Notes: generated by a model not told the origin, from the sequence alone. 21,053 bases of DNA from an uncultured Collinsella sp. (GCA_902493615.1 CABUQK010000019.1:1-21053); one strand, 5' to 3'. Positions 1 to 7,936 are shown, numbered from the stretch's first letter. Translations and numbers: made by a program.

Positions 1-418
1 TCATGAGTTGCTGGACGCGTTTGGGGGCAGCATCGGCAGGTTCACAGACGCCGCCAAAGACGGCGGCCTCGGCATCTGCAGACTCCATGGCATGCAGCAC
101 GCGCTCGACCGTCTGGGCATCAATGTAATCGTCAGCGTCCACAAAGAAGACGGTCTCGCCCTCGGCGGCATCGATACCGGCATTTCGAGCGCACGAGACG
201 CCCGCGTTTTCCTGGTCAATCACCAGTACGCGATCGTCGGCCTGCGCGATCTGGCGCAACACGTTCAACGAATCATCAGTCGAACCGTCGTTGACGCAGA
301 CAACCTGAATCGAGCGCTCGGACTGGGCCAGCAGCGAATCGAGGCATCGCTGAATGGAGCGCGCAGAGTTGTAAACGGGAACGACAATGGTAGCTTTAGG
401 ACACGAGGCCTCTCCCAT
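1..418 (-). CDS. Family 2 glycosyltransferase, C-terminus beyond window
   Basis: This is the N-terminal 139 residues of a GT-A fold family 2 glycosyltransferase, which would transfer a sugar from a nucleotide-sugar donor during surface-polysaccharide assembly at the inner face of the membrane. The frame starts at an ATG at 418, preceded by AGGGGG that overlaps the stop codon of the upstream glycosyltransferase (6 nt between the two genes), so the genes are cotranscribed and probably translationally coupled. Visible motifs are the N-terminal beta strand ATIVVPVYNSA, the nucleotide-binding NDGSTDDS, and the metal-binding type motif VDADDYID. The gene runs off the left edge of the window, so length, C-terminal domain and acceptor cannot be judged. 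Confidence 0.9.
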   Translation of the reverse strand, partial: MGEASCPKATIVVPVYNSARSIQRCLDSLLAQSERSIQVVCVNDGSTDDSLNVLRQIAQADDRVLVIDQENAGVSCARNAGIDAAEGETVFFVDADDYIDAQTVERVLHAMESADAEAAVFGGVCEPADAAPKRVQQLM

Positions 419-424
419 GCCGAC

Positions 425-1528
425 CTACCCCCTCAGCGATTCGAAGAGGAAGGCGGCGACCACGCCTGGACCTCCAACCGAGGCGTAATACTTAGCACGC
501 CCCAAGGCACCATCCGTCGCAAAACTCGGATGCTCGTCAACCCAGCCCTCAGGATCTTTGAGGATGGCAGCGAGATTCGCGCGCTTCCACGGCTTGAGGT
601 CGTCAAGCGAAAAGTCCCCGGCGTCCAAGGCCGCTTGGAACTCCTTGGCCATCTGAACCAGGAACTCCTTATAGAACTTAGGCGCCAGGCGCACGTAGTT
701 CCACATGTACGAATCGTACTTAATGAGCTGATTGAACTTGAGCATGCGCGCGACATCGCCGCTTACGTGGTCGCGGGCATAATCCTCTCGAATCCAACGC
801 TCAATCTCGGCATACTCGGTATTGACGCAAAAGACCTTAGCCGAAGAATTGACCGAGGAGTTCTCGTTGTCCTGACGATACGAAAGCACGGCATCGTGCA
901 GGTAAACGGCCTTGTCGGCGCAGGCAATCACCTTAAAGGCAAACGACGTGTCCTGAAAGGATGCTCCCGGAGTCGGCAAGAACTTGATGCCGTTGCGCTC
1001 AAGAAAATCGCGACGGTACACAGCCGACCAAATCGACGGTTTCTGCTTAAAGAACTGCGTCGTGTCGCTCGGGTGCACCGGCTTACCGCAGTCCTTGGCC
1101 TTAAACATCTCGTGCAGCGAACGGCGCTCCTCGGGCTTAGACCAGTAGAAATCAAAGTTCGCCTTCGCAAAGTCGGCATTATTGCTATCGGCGGCCGAGA
1201 CAAGCTTTTCGAGTGCGTCGGGCGCCATAAAGTCATCGGACTCCAAGATGCCAACGTACTTGCCACGCGCCATCTCCAGACCGTGGTTCATCGAGTCGCC
1301 GTAGCCGCTGTTGGCCTTGTCGATCATCTTGACGCGCCTATCGCGCTCCATATACTCGCGGATAATCGCCGGCGAGTTGTCGGTCGACCCGTCGTTAATG
1401 CAGACGATCTCAATATCCTTGAGCGTCTGCGCCAGGGCGGAATCGAGGCACTCGCGCAGGTAGCGCTGAACATTGTAAATGGGAATAAGCAGCGACAGAA
1501 CAGGGCTGCCAGAGGCGTTAGTAGACAA
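425..1528 (-). CDS. Family 2 glycosyltransferase
   Basis: A 367-residue family 2 glycosyltransferase with a complete N-terminal GT-A domain: LSLLIPIYNVQRYL at about residues 11-24, NDGSTDNS at 45-52, and the DXD-type motif ESDDF at 96-100. The C-terminal half resembles enzymes of capsule or exopolysaccharide loci, and no membrane segments are evident. The start is a TTG at 1528: an AAGGAG sits 5 nt upstream of it (1534-1539 on the plus strand), and no ATG in the same frame lies further upstream. It is the first gene of a minus-strand unit with the partial glycosyltransferase that follows 6 nt later. Donor and acceptor cannot be told from sequence. It begins 256 nt from the divergent glycosyltransferase at 1785, which suggests one polysaccharide locus read in both directions. 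Confidence 0.9.
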   Translation of the reverse strand: MSTNASGSPVLSLLIPIYNVQRYLRECLDSALAQTLKDIEIVCINDGSTDNSPAIIREYMERDRRVKMIDKANSGYGDSMNHGLEMARGKYVGILESDDFMAPDALEKLVSAADSNNADFAKANFDFYWSKPEERRSLHEMFKAKDCGKPVHPSDTTQFFKQKPSIWSAVYRRDFLERNGIKFLPTPGASFQDTSFAFKVIACADKAVYLHDAVLSYRQDNENSSVNSSAKVFCVNTEYAEIERWIREDYARDHVSGDVARMLKFNQLIKYDSYMWNYVRLAPKFYKEFLVQMAKEFQAALDAGDFSLDDLKPWKRANLAAILKDPEGWVDEHPSFATDGALGRAKYYASVGGPGVVAAFLFESLRG

Positions 1529-1589
1529 ATGTGCTCCTTAGGAAATACCTGTCGTTTCATGGTATCAAAGGGTCAGCGCGCCAGCGGGC

Positions 1590-1709
1590 GTTTATATAAT
1601 CTATGGAGCCTCTTGCGGGCAAAGCAGCCCCACGTCATGCGGCGGGCCCGTGGCAGGTTCCTGCGTTTTATTCAAAGCTTGCCGCCAAAGCGCACCGAGC
1701 CTTTACAAT
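1590..1709 (+). promoter_or_regulatory. Divergent promoter region between glycosyltransferases (weak candidates)
   Basis: The 256-nt gap between the two divergent glycosyltransferase starts contains a perfect TATAAT at 1595-1600 without a good -35 box, and TACAAT at 1704-1709 with TTGCCG at 1679-1684 (19-nt spacer, longer than optimal). Either could serve the plus-strand gene at 1785. On the minus strand TTGCCC and a TATATA-like box overlap the first site. These are eye-picked hexamers and none is decisive. Confidence 0.25.
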
Positions 1710-1784
1710 AAGACAGTCCCAAGGACGTATTCGATAGCTTCCGCGCAGCGATCGCCAGCCGCGCGTGAAAGGATATATTGCCCC

Positions 1785-2804
1785 ATGCCTTCAACCCTTC
1801 CCGCCCCCATCGACAAGCTCGCCATCGTCGTCGTTACGTACAAGCGCCAGGAACTCCTGGCCAACTTGTTCGACTCCATGACCGAGCTCACGGCAACGCC
1901 CTGGCGCATCGTGATTGTCGATAACGAGAATTCGCGCGAGACCGAGGCCATGTGCGCCGCATTCAACGAGCGCCTGGCCAACCTGTGGGGCATCGACACC
2001 GAGCAGCCTGACGCGCAGGGCGGCACCGACCGTGTCATCTACGCCCCGCAGCTCGAAAACGGCGGCGGTGCGGGCGGCTTCTCCGCCGGCACTAAATGCG
2101 CCTACGACCTGGGCGCTCAATGGTTCTGGGTGATGGACGACGACGTGCTCGTCATCCCCGAAGGCATCGAGCGTCTTGCCAAGTGGACCGACCGCTACGA
2201 CGTCATCCAGGGTTCGCGCCTGGACTTTGACGGCGGCGCCTTCTTTTGGCAATACCAACTCATCCTTTCGCTCGGCATTCCCAACCCTGTCGCCAAGTGG
2301 GACCTGGGACCCGAGGGCTACCGCGCCATGAACCAGCTATGCTTTGAGGGCGGCATGTTCTCGCGCCGCGTGGTCGACAAGATCGGCCTGCCCGATGCGC
2401 GATTCTTCATCTACGGCGACGATGCCTGCTATGGTTACGTGGCCAGCCAGCACTTCCCCGCCGCTGTTGTGGCCGACGTGGTGCTCAAGCGCGCCCGCGC
2501 CGTCTCTAACTGGGATATCGCCGGCAAGCGCCAGCTCAACTCTACGAGCGACACCAACCGCTACTACATCATGCGCAACCGAGGCTTCCTCGCTCGCTAT
2601 ATGCAGATCTACGGTGACTACCACCCCATGCTGTTCCGCCTGGGCAATGCCGCGACCTTCTGCAAGGAATTCATTCGCCTGGCTGCGGTCGATAAGTGCT
2701 ATAAGACCGGTATTCCGGCGCTGCGCCGTGGCATGAAAGACGCCCGCAAGATCATCAAGGATCCCAACTGGAAGCCCATGCCACCCATGAAGGACACCGA
2801 GTAA
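1785..2804 (+). CDS. Family 2 glycosyltransferase, GlfT/rhamnosyltransferase-like
   Basis: A 339-residue family 2 glycosyltransferase. The start chosen is the ATG at 1785 with GAAAGGA upstream; the frame is open further upstream to 1650, but that extension is not glycosyltransferase-like. Visible motifs are LAIVVVTYKRQELL at 12-25, IVDNEN at 44-49, NGGGAGGFSAG at 92-102 and the triple-aspartate VMDDDV at 116-121. The N-GGAGGF block with DDD, and the later YYIMRNRGFLARY segment, are typical of the galactofuranosyl/rhamnosyltransferase-like branch that builds cell-wall or capsule glycans. It is divergent from the two minus-strand glycosyltransferases and converges on the ATPase gene with 24 nt between stop codons and no clear terminator. 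The sugar transferred is not predictable from sequence alone. Confidence 0.88.
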   Translation: MPSTLPAPIDKLAIVVVTYKRQELLANLFDSMTELTATPWRIVIVDNENSRETEAMCAAFNERLANLWGIDTEQPDAQGGTDRVIYAPQLENGGGAGGFSAGTKCAYDLGAQWFWVMDDDVLVIPEGIERLAKWTDRYDVIQGSRLDFDGGAFFWQYQLILSLGIPNPVAKWDLGPEGYRAMNQLCFEGGMFSRRVVDKIGLPDARFFIYGDDACYGYVASQHFPAAVVADVVLKRARAVSNWDIAGKRQLNSTSDTNRYYIMRNRGFLARYMQIYGDYHPMLFRLGNAATFCKEFIRLAAVDKCYKTGIPALRRGMKDARKIIKDPNWKPMPPMKDTE

Positions 2805-2828
2805 CGGAAGCCGGAAACACCTCAGCGC

Positions 2829-4625
2829 TTAAAGCCGCTGGTACACCGTAGCCACATGCTGTCCATCAAACCCAAACCCCCAGCGCATGCGGCCAACGCC
2901 GGGTCGCGGCACACGGATTTCGTCGATGCCGTCGCGCTCTATGTCGAGCAGCGCCTGCACGGCCAGCAATTCCAGGCCCAGCGCATCCACACCGGGGTCA
3001 TACATCATGTTGATCGTTATCAGCGGACGTTCATCGAGCATACCGATCGTATCGGCTATGTCGAACGCGGCGCCCGTAGGAAAAACCTGGATGTCCCAGC
3101 GATCCGCGCCACACTTTCGCCTCGAAGCAGGATTGGCATAGCCCGGCAATCCAAAGCAGAGTCCTTGCAAGAGTAGGTGATATGGCAGCGGTGTATCTGG
3201 GTCGGTCGCACCGATTCCCGCATCTCCCAAGATGCGGCTTAGCGCCCGCCTCACGGTATCCTCGTTCCCATGGCACAGCCCGTCGCGAAACGCATCGACG
3301 TCTCGAATGTCTTCTGCAGCGCACTCAAACCACTCAATAATCACTAGACGCAAGGCCTGGCGAAGCTCGTTATTGGGCAATCGCAAAGCACGGAGGCGAT
3401 CGCCATGCTCTGGCTCCTCAGTCATATCCGTCGTGAGAAAACCGGACAGATACAGCGCTGTCCACATGCCATCGTCAGGCGAGACATCTGGCTCTGCAGT
3501 GCCCAAACAAAGCGGGGCCTCAGCGCACCCATGGGCCTCGAGCAAATCAAACAAGACCGAAAGGCGGTCGAGATTCCACCCGGCAACTACCCTACTCAGG
3601 CAATCGGCATATCCATACAGATCGGCACGCACAGGCGCCGTGCAGCCTCGGCCCAGAAAACCGATCACACGCTCTGGACTCGAGCAATAGGCCCTGCCAA
3701 ACCGATACCCCTCGAGCCATTCACGCGCATCATTCAGATATTCCTCGCGCCCAGCATGATTCAAAAGAGCCTCGACCTCGGCATCCGAAAAACCGAACCA
3801 ACGGTCACACCACGCCGACAGCGGCGTCGTCAGACAATACGAGCAGCCGCGCGAAGAAAGCGCCGCTTCGGCAGGACCGGGACACTCCCCCATCAGACAC
3901 GTCAGCCGCAACGAATCGCGCGCAGTGGCAATGGCGTCAAACAGCGCACGGTCAAGTAGTTCTGCCGGATCGGCGTCGGAAGCGTCCCTCGCGCTCGCAC
4001 GGCGAGACCACGCCGCATCGTACCCATCAACGAGCAATACAACCTGCTCATCGCAGGCAATCTCCAGCAGCTCTATGAGCACACCGAGCACCGAGTCAAC
4101 CTCGTCCGCGCTCGCCACGCCACGCGCGACACGTTCGATGTGACGCACCTTATCTCGAGCTAAATCCGGAGCCTCCAAGAGCGCCAACAAGCGAGCGCAC
4201 TCGCCCGAAAGGGCATCGCGCACGACGCCGGCAACAGCGGGGGCACGCCTCCCAGCGCCAGAAAAGTCCAGCGATATCACCGGATAGCAAGCATACTCAT
4301 CCCGATAGCGCCCGCCGTTCGCATCCCAAATCTGAGCATCGGCAAACAAACGCTGACCAGAGCGACCGACCGCTGGACGCTCCAGAAAAGCCCTGAGCAT
4401 CGACAAGTTCATGCTCTTGCCAAAACCCTCGGGTCGACAGCACACCACAACGGACGCGTCGCAGTCCAACACATCGGCAATAAACATGGTCTTGTCAACC
4501 AGCATGCAACGACCAATGGCATCGGCAAAATCATGCACACCGACCGGCAAAACCGCATCATCGACATGGTTGACAAGCCGTACGCCAAAAGTATCGTCAC
4601 TGTTGCAATACTCCTGTTCAGACAC
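2829..4625 (-). CDS. AAA-ATPase-like protein with degenerate PD-(D/E)XK-type C-terminus
   Basis: A 598-residue member of the 'predicted AAA-ATPase' family that usually carries a C-terminal PD-(D/E)XK nuclease-like domain. Order: VDKTMFIADVL at 43-53; Walker A-like RPEGFGKSMNLSML at 64-77 (family form RPRRFGKS); Walker B-like VVLLVDGYD at 195-203; WLEGYRFG at 303-310 (family form WYDGYrFG); LYLSGFLTT at 391-399 and LPNNELR at 416-422. The C-terminal segment about 505-598 sits where the nuclease-like domain lies but reads LITINMMYD where an E-x-K strand is expected. The Walker B glutamate position is glycine. The GTG start at 4625 is supported by GGGAG 8 nt upstream. The biological role of this family is not settled; it is often multicopy in gut anaerobes. 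Convergent with the plus-strand glycosyltransferase. Confidence 0.75.
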   Translation of the reverse strand: MSEQEYCNSDDTFGVRLVNHVDDAVLPVGVHDFADAIGRCMLVDKTMFIADVLDCDASVVVCCRPEGFGKSMNLSMLRAFLERPAVGRSGQRLFADAQIWDANGGRYRDEYACYPVISLDFSGAGRRAPAVAGVVRDALSGECARLLALLEAPDLARDKVRHIERVARGVASADEVDSVLGVLIELLEIACDEQVVLLVDGYDAAWSRRASARDASDADPAELLDRALFDAIATARDSLRLTCLMGECPGPAEAALSSRGCSYCLTTPLSAWCDRWFGFSDAEVEALLNHAGREEYLNDAREWLEGYRFGRAYCSSPERVIGFLGRGCTAPVRADLYGYADCLSRVVAGWNLDRLSVLFDLLEAHGCAEAPLCLGTAEPDVSPDDGMWTALYLSGFLTTDMTEEPEHGDRLRALRLPNNELRQALRLVIIEWFECAAEDIRDVDAFRDGLCHGNEDTVRRALSRILGDAGIGATDPDTPLPYHLLLQGLCFGLPGYANPASRRKCGADRWDIQVFPTGAAFDIADTIGMLDERPLITINMMYDPGVDALGLELLAVQALLDIERDGIDEIRVPRPGVGRMRWGFGFDGQHVATVYQRL

Positions 4626-4658
4626 CGTAACTACTCCCTAAAACGCAGCACGAAGCCC

Positions 4659-4664
4659 ATTGTA
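4659..4664 (-). promoter_or_regulatory. Candidate -10 box of the AAA-ATPase-like gene
   Basis: On the minus strand TACAAT (5 of 6 to the sigma-70 consensus) lies 34 nt upstream of the GTG start. No convincing -35 hexamer is present at 16-18 nt spacing, so this is only a suggestion. Confidence 0.25.
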
Positions 4665-4754
4665 GCGAGCAGTTCAAGTGCAACGCTGGATCCGTGCAAA
4701 GGCATCGGGCAACGGTAGGAACAAAGGCCTTGAGGGGGCATAACAAATCGTTGT

Positions 4755-4795
4755 GCAACAAAATGGGGCCCGATGCAACTGCACCGGCCCCCATT
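4755..4795 (-). terminator. Rho-independent terminator of the surface-protein gene
   Basis: On the minus strand, 33 nt after the stop of the wall-anchored protein, two 16-nt arms beginning AATGGGG and ending CCCCATT fold into a long stem with one G-G mismatch and one G-U pair, followed by TTTTGTTG. It would end transcription before the ATPase-like gene. Confidence 0.8.
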
Positions 4796-4828
4796 GCGAA
4801 TCTTTAGTTGTCGGGCAACCGAAAGGGA

Positions 4829-6610
4829 CTACTCCTCGGAGTCGTTCTGCCCAGCAGCCTTCTTTTGCTGATCGAGCTTATGCTTGCCACTCACAATAGA
4901 CGTGGCACCCAGCGTGGCCAAGCTTGCACTGGCAAGGCTCGCCATAACGATAAGGTCGCCCGTCTTGGGCATGTTGCCGCCAGATGACTTGGTTGTGGTG
5001 GTCGTGGTGGTTGTAGTGGTAACCGTTTTGGAGTCATTTTGCTCCTGGACTTGGTTGTCAGCACCGCTCTTGTCGTCGTCTTCGGACTGTTTCTTTTCGC
5101 CCTCGGTCTTGCTCTCGTCCTTCTTCTGAGCGGATTTGTCGTCCTTCGCCTCAGAGCTAGAACCCTTATCGGATTTGGTCTTCTCGGAAGCCTTGTCCTT
5201 GGAGTCGCCCTTTGCGGCCTCGGTCTTTTCCGTGGAAATCTGATCAGAGTTGTCCTTGTTCTGGGTCGAGCCGTTATTGACACCAGCCATCAGCGAAGAG
5301 CCCAGCGTAGAACCAAGCTGCACGGAGAAAGAAGGCTTCTTGTCCGGCGAAGCAACGGGAGCGTCCGGCGCCTTATTCGAGTCGTCCTTGGAAGCATCGG
5401 AATCAGAAGCGGCGCCAGTGTTAGAGTCATTGCTAGAACCAGTATCGGCGGAAGAATCGCTCGAGCCAGTGGAAGAGTCAGAGGAACCAGCGTCGGTCGA
5501 ACCAGAGGCGGCGCTGCCCGTATTGCCGGCAGAGCTTGAAGACGAATCGCCCGCAGCAGAGCCGTTCGAATCGGAGCCGTTCGAGGTGGAACCGTCGTTG
5601 ATAGCGCCACCAGCAGAGCCATTACCGTCAGCATCGGTCGAGGGCGCATCCATCCTGTCATCGTTGGCATCGTCACTCGAGCCGTCATTCGAATCAGGCG
5701 TCGGCGAGGGCGCCGGCGTAGGCTCGGGCTGCACGGGCGTCGCAGCGGCAGCGGCCTCGTCCTCGGCGATATAAACCAAGCAGTCCTTCAGCTCGTTGCG
5801 GTAGCGGTTCTTCCAACCCTCATGATACTGGGGCTGACTTGAAAACTTGGTGGCGACATTGTTGACCACGCTATTGGAGAGCGCCGTCGCAAACTCGCGG
5901 TCGGACATATCGTTGGAAAGATTCGCCCAGCGGAAAAAGTCCCTGCAGCCACCAGTACCGCACATGTTGGTAATGCTCCACACCATGCCCTTGACGCAAT
6001 CGGCGCGGCCCGAAATATCAATACCCAGGCCGCTCTTGAGCCACGCCTCGGTCACCGCATAGTACGAGTTGTACGCATACGCATCCTGCAGAGCCGAAAA
6101 CTCAGCAGGGTCGATGTTATAAGCGCCCTGGAAGGCCTCCTGCGCAATACGGCCCAGCTCGGTGAGCTGGCCGTTCTCGTACATGGCATTGCTCGTGTTG
6201 GAAATCTCGCTGCCGCGATCAATCGCAGCTTTAAGCATGCCGTACTTAGCAGAATCGTAGTTGTAGACCTGCTTCATAAACGGAATGAGCGACCAACGAC
6301 GGTCGAACTGGTAATAGCCCAGCGCGTTGTAGCCGTCACCATACGAAAAGCCCTGGTTATAGTTGCCGTGGCTCTCGTATTTGGTGAAGTACTTCATCTC
6401 GGCGGTCACGTTGACAAACGAAACGCCCTGAACCGACCTCAGCACGCCCGAGAAGGATTGCTGGGTGTAAAGGCCCTTATCGATATCGGTGGCATCCGAG
6501 GCTACGCCCGGCGTGGGCTCCTCGGCAGCGGCGGGTGCCGGCGCGGAAACGGCGCCAAACGAAAGCGCCAGCGTCAGGCCCGCGACAATCGCGGAATGCT
6601 TGGGCTGCAT
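4829..6610 (-). CDS. Secreted, sortase-anchored protein with lysozyme-like head
   Basis: A 593-residue predicted cell-wall surface protein. Residues 1-29 form a signal peptide ending APAAA. A globular domain at about 60-282 holds YESHGNYNQ (79-80 is Glu-Ser) followed by ALGYYQF at 96-102, which resembles the ES...GxxQ signature of lytic transglycosylases and goose-type lysozymes; a peptidoglycan-active role is inferred. Then come a Pro-rich linker (about 291-305), a Ser/Asp/Gly stalk (about 306-412), a Lys/Glu/Asp-rich block (about 451-528), ten consecutive threonines (531-540), NMPKTGD at 546-552, a hydrophobic segment (553-574) and a KHK-containing tail. The sortase signal begins with M rather than L. 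The ATG at 6610 has AGGGAGGA upstream. Five cysteines (205, 217, 222, 277 visible in the head) could form disulfides. Confidence 0.85.
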   Translation of the reverse strand: MQPKHSAIVAGLTLALSFGAVSAPAPAAAEEPTPGVASDATDIDKGLYTQQSFSGVLRSVQGVSFVNVTAEMKYFTKYESHGNYNQGFSYGDGYNALGYYQFDRRWSLIPFMKQVYNYDSAKYGMLKAAIDRGSEISNTSNAMYENGQLTELGRIAQEAFQGAYNIDPAEFSALQDAYAYNSYYAVTEAWLKSGLGIDISGRADCVKGMVWSITNMCGTGGCRDFFRWANLSNDMSDREFATALSNSVVNNVATKFSSQPQYHEGWKNRYRNELKDCLVYIAEDEAAAAATPVQPEPTPAPSPTPDSNDGSSDDANDDRMDAPSTDADGNGSAGGAINDGSTSNGSDSNGSAAGDSSSSSAGNTGSAASGSTDAGSSDSSTGSSDSSADTGSSNDSNTGAASDSDASKDDSNKAPDAPVASPDKKPSFSVQLGSTLGSSLMAGVNNGSTQNKDNSDQISTEKTEAAKGDSKDKASEKTKSDKGSSSEAKDDKSAQKKDESKTEGEKKQSEDDDKSGADNQVQEQNDSKTVTTTTTTTTTTKSSGGNMPKTGDLIVMASLASASLATLGATSIVSGKHKLDQQKKAAGQNDSEE

Positions 6611-6680
6611 AAGATCCTCCCTGCATTGGTGTAGTTAAAGTTCAGTTTGCAAAGATAAAAATAAGTATTGCAGCTCGCCC

Positions 6681-6719
6681 GTTGTTACACAACAACCCCT
6701 CGGTAAACGGCAACAACCC
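6681..6719 (-). promoter_or_regulatory. Repeats upstream of the surface-protein gene
   Basis: GTTGTT-ACAC-AACAAC (6681-6696) is a 6-bp inverted repeat, and CAACAACCC occurs twice as direct repeats at 6690-6698 and 6711-6719, 21 bp apart (about two helical turns). On the minus strand TTGTTG and TGCAAT with a 17-nt spacer overlap this block and may be the promoter. Binding of a regulator is inferred only. Confidence 0.35.
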
Positions 6720-6738
6720 TCCGCGAAATCTTGAGGAA

Positions 6739-7431
6739 TTAGACAAACTGGTCATCGGGCGCCAACAGAAGCTCGCCGTAACGTTTCGTCAGCCCGTCTC
6801 TCAACTGACAGAAAGCGGGAATATAGACGTTCAAGATGCGCTGAATCAAATCTTGAGCGAGCTTGTTGTCGTAGATATGGACGTTCGTATTGCGGTCTCT
6901 GAGCATATCCAGCCAGGCTGCCTCATCAATAAAGTCGTAGAATCGGTAGGACTCCTTCAAGATGGCACGAGGAGACCCCGACGCGGCAAGCGTGGCGCCC
7001 TCATACTCGAGCAGACGCTTAAGGAGCTTCCAGCTCAGTTCAAATTGAAGATTGAACTTATTAATCAATCCACTCTGAACAAAATCATTGTTGAGATCCT
7101 GATTGGGCGCATCCTCAAGATTCGCCAAGGCGCTGGCAAAGTTCTCATATTTTTCATACAGAATCACACCATCCCTGGCAATTTCATCGAGCAATTGCTG
7201 CGATAAGGGCTCATCGAGATTGACGACATCTACATCTAAAAGAGTATCAAGACGCTCCTCGATCAAATATGACAACCGGCCGAAATCCCGGCAACCTGCT
7301 ACGGCGATGTCAATATCGCTCTTAGGCAAGTTGTCACCTCGAGCGCGGGAGCCAAACAGCACAACCTTCTCGGCGTCACATTCCCGAGCAAAAACTTCAA
7401 TTTGCTTATACACCTTGTCGAGAGATGCCAT
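6739..7431 (-). CDS. Fused MntA-like nucleotidyltransferase and HepT/HI0074-like HEPN protein
   Basis: A 230-residue protein that joins two domains normally encoded as neighbouring genes. Residues 1-92 are a minimal nucleotidyltransferase: FGSRARGD starting at 26 gives GS-x10-D39-x-D41, with D69 in DVDVV as likely third carboxylate. Residues about 96-215 match the nucleotidyltransferase substrate-binding (HI0074-type) HEPN family: FNLQFELSWKLLKRLLEYEG, then RNTNVHIYD at 180-188, which is an R-x4-H-x-Y motif. In type VII toxin-antitoxin pairs MntA adds AMP to the tyrosine of this motif in HepT and silences its RNase activity; whether this fusion does so is inference. The ATG at 7431 lies 8 nt after the stop of the Rrf2 regulator, with only a weak AGGGC as ribosome site, which suggests translational coupling. 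No clear terminator follows. Confidence 0.85.
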   Translation of the reverse strand: MASLDKVYKQIEVFARECDAEKVVLFGSRARGDNLPKSDIDIAVAGCRDFGRLSYLIEERLDTLLDVDVVNLDEPLSQQLLDEIARDGVILYEKYENFASALANLEDAPNQDLNNDFVQSGLINKFNLQFELSWKLLKRLLEYEGATLAASGSPRAILKESYRFYDFIDEAAWLDMLRDRNTNVHIYDNKLAQDLIQRILNVYIPAFCQLRDGLTKRYGELLLAPDDQFV

Positions 7432-7439
7432 TTGCAGCC

Positions 7440-7871
7440 CTACAGCTTAATGTCGAAGTTGATTTCGGGGACGGCGGCCAAGTCGGCCAACGTCACGCCG
7501 TCGACATAGTTCTCGATGACCTCGTCAAGGCCACGCCAGAACTTGACGGTGGAACACAAGTCACTGCGGGCGCAGCTGTTGTCGATGCCATCGCACGCCA
7601 CCGGAGCCGTGCTGCCCTCAACGGCACGCAAGATGTCGCCGGCACGCACCTCGGCCGGGTCCTTGGCCATCATGTAGCCGCCGCCCTTGCCACGCACGCT
7701 CTTAAGCAGGTCCGCCTTCATAAGCGGACGTACCAGCTGCTCCAAATACTTTTGCGAGATATGCTCGCGGTCGGCAACCTCGCGCAAGGCAATCTTGCCC
7801 TCGGCGTCGCCCAGCGCCGCGATATAGATCATCAGTCGGAGGGCATAGCGGCCCTTGGAAGAAATGAGCAT
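7440..7871 (-). CDS. Rrf2-family Fe-S responsive transcriptional regulator (IscR/SufR-like)
   Basis: A 143-residue Rrf2-family winged-helix regulator. MLISSKGRYALRLMIYIA at 1-18 is the family's N-terminal helix, HISQKYLEQLV at 37-47 the recognition helix, and VRGKGGGYMMAK at 59-70 the wing. Cysteines 93, 100 and 106 (spacing C-x6-C-x5-C) match the cluster-binding cysteines of IscR-type regulators, so it probably senses Fe-S status. The ATG at 7871 has GGGAGGG upstream. It is divergent from sufC, and two matching palindromes lie 22-94 nt upstream of its own start, which fits autoregulation and control of suf. Repressor or activator mode cannot be read from sequence. The downstream nucleotidyltransferase-HEPN gene shares its transcript. 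Confidence 0.9.
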   Translation of the reverse strand: MLISSKGRYALRLMIYIAALGDAEGKIALREVADREHISQKYLEQLVRPLMKADLLKSVRGKGGGYMMAKDPAEVRAGDILRAVEGSTAPVACDGIDNSCARSDLCSTVKFWRGLDEVIENYVDGVTLADLAAVPEINFDIKL

Positions 7872-7892
7872 ACCTACCCTCCCATCGCATCT

Positions 7893-7921
7893 GGGACAAC
7901 ATAACCAGGTTTGTTTGTCCC
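7893..7921 (+). promoter_or_regulatory. Palindromic operator copy 1 (Rrf2 regulator site)
   Basis: A 29-nt palindrome with outer arms GGGACAA and TTGTCCC and inner arms AACC and GGTT around a central A; 11 of 14 positions pair, and flanking T/A extends it to 31 nt. It begins 22 nt upstream of the regulator start. Its match to copy 2 and its place between an Rrf2 gene and the suf operon suggest a binding site for the regulator. Confidence 0.7.
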
Positions 7922-7936
7922 AAATTTAAAGTAAGT

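Noticed and set aside
8..1711. Plus-strand open frame of about 567 codons
   Set aside because: It is antisense to two clear glycosyltransferases and lacks family motifs; it reflects GC-rich third positions.
3405..3959. Plus-strand open frame inside the ATPase-like gene
   Set aside because: Opposite a gene with conserved family motifs and a supported start.
7140..7200. Possible frameshift or stop separating the MntA and HEPN parts
   Set aside because: The frame is continuous through the junction (around residues 88-100) with no overlap signature.
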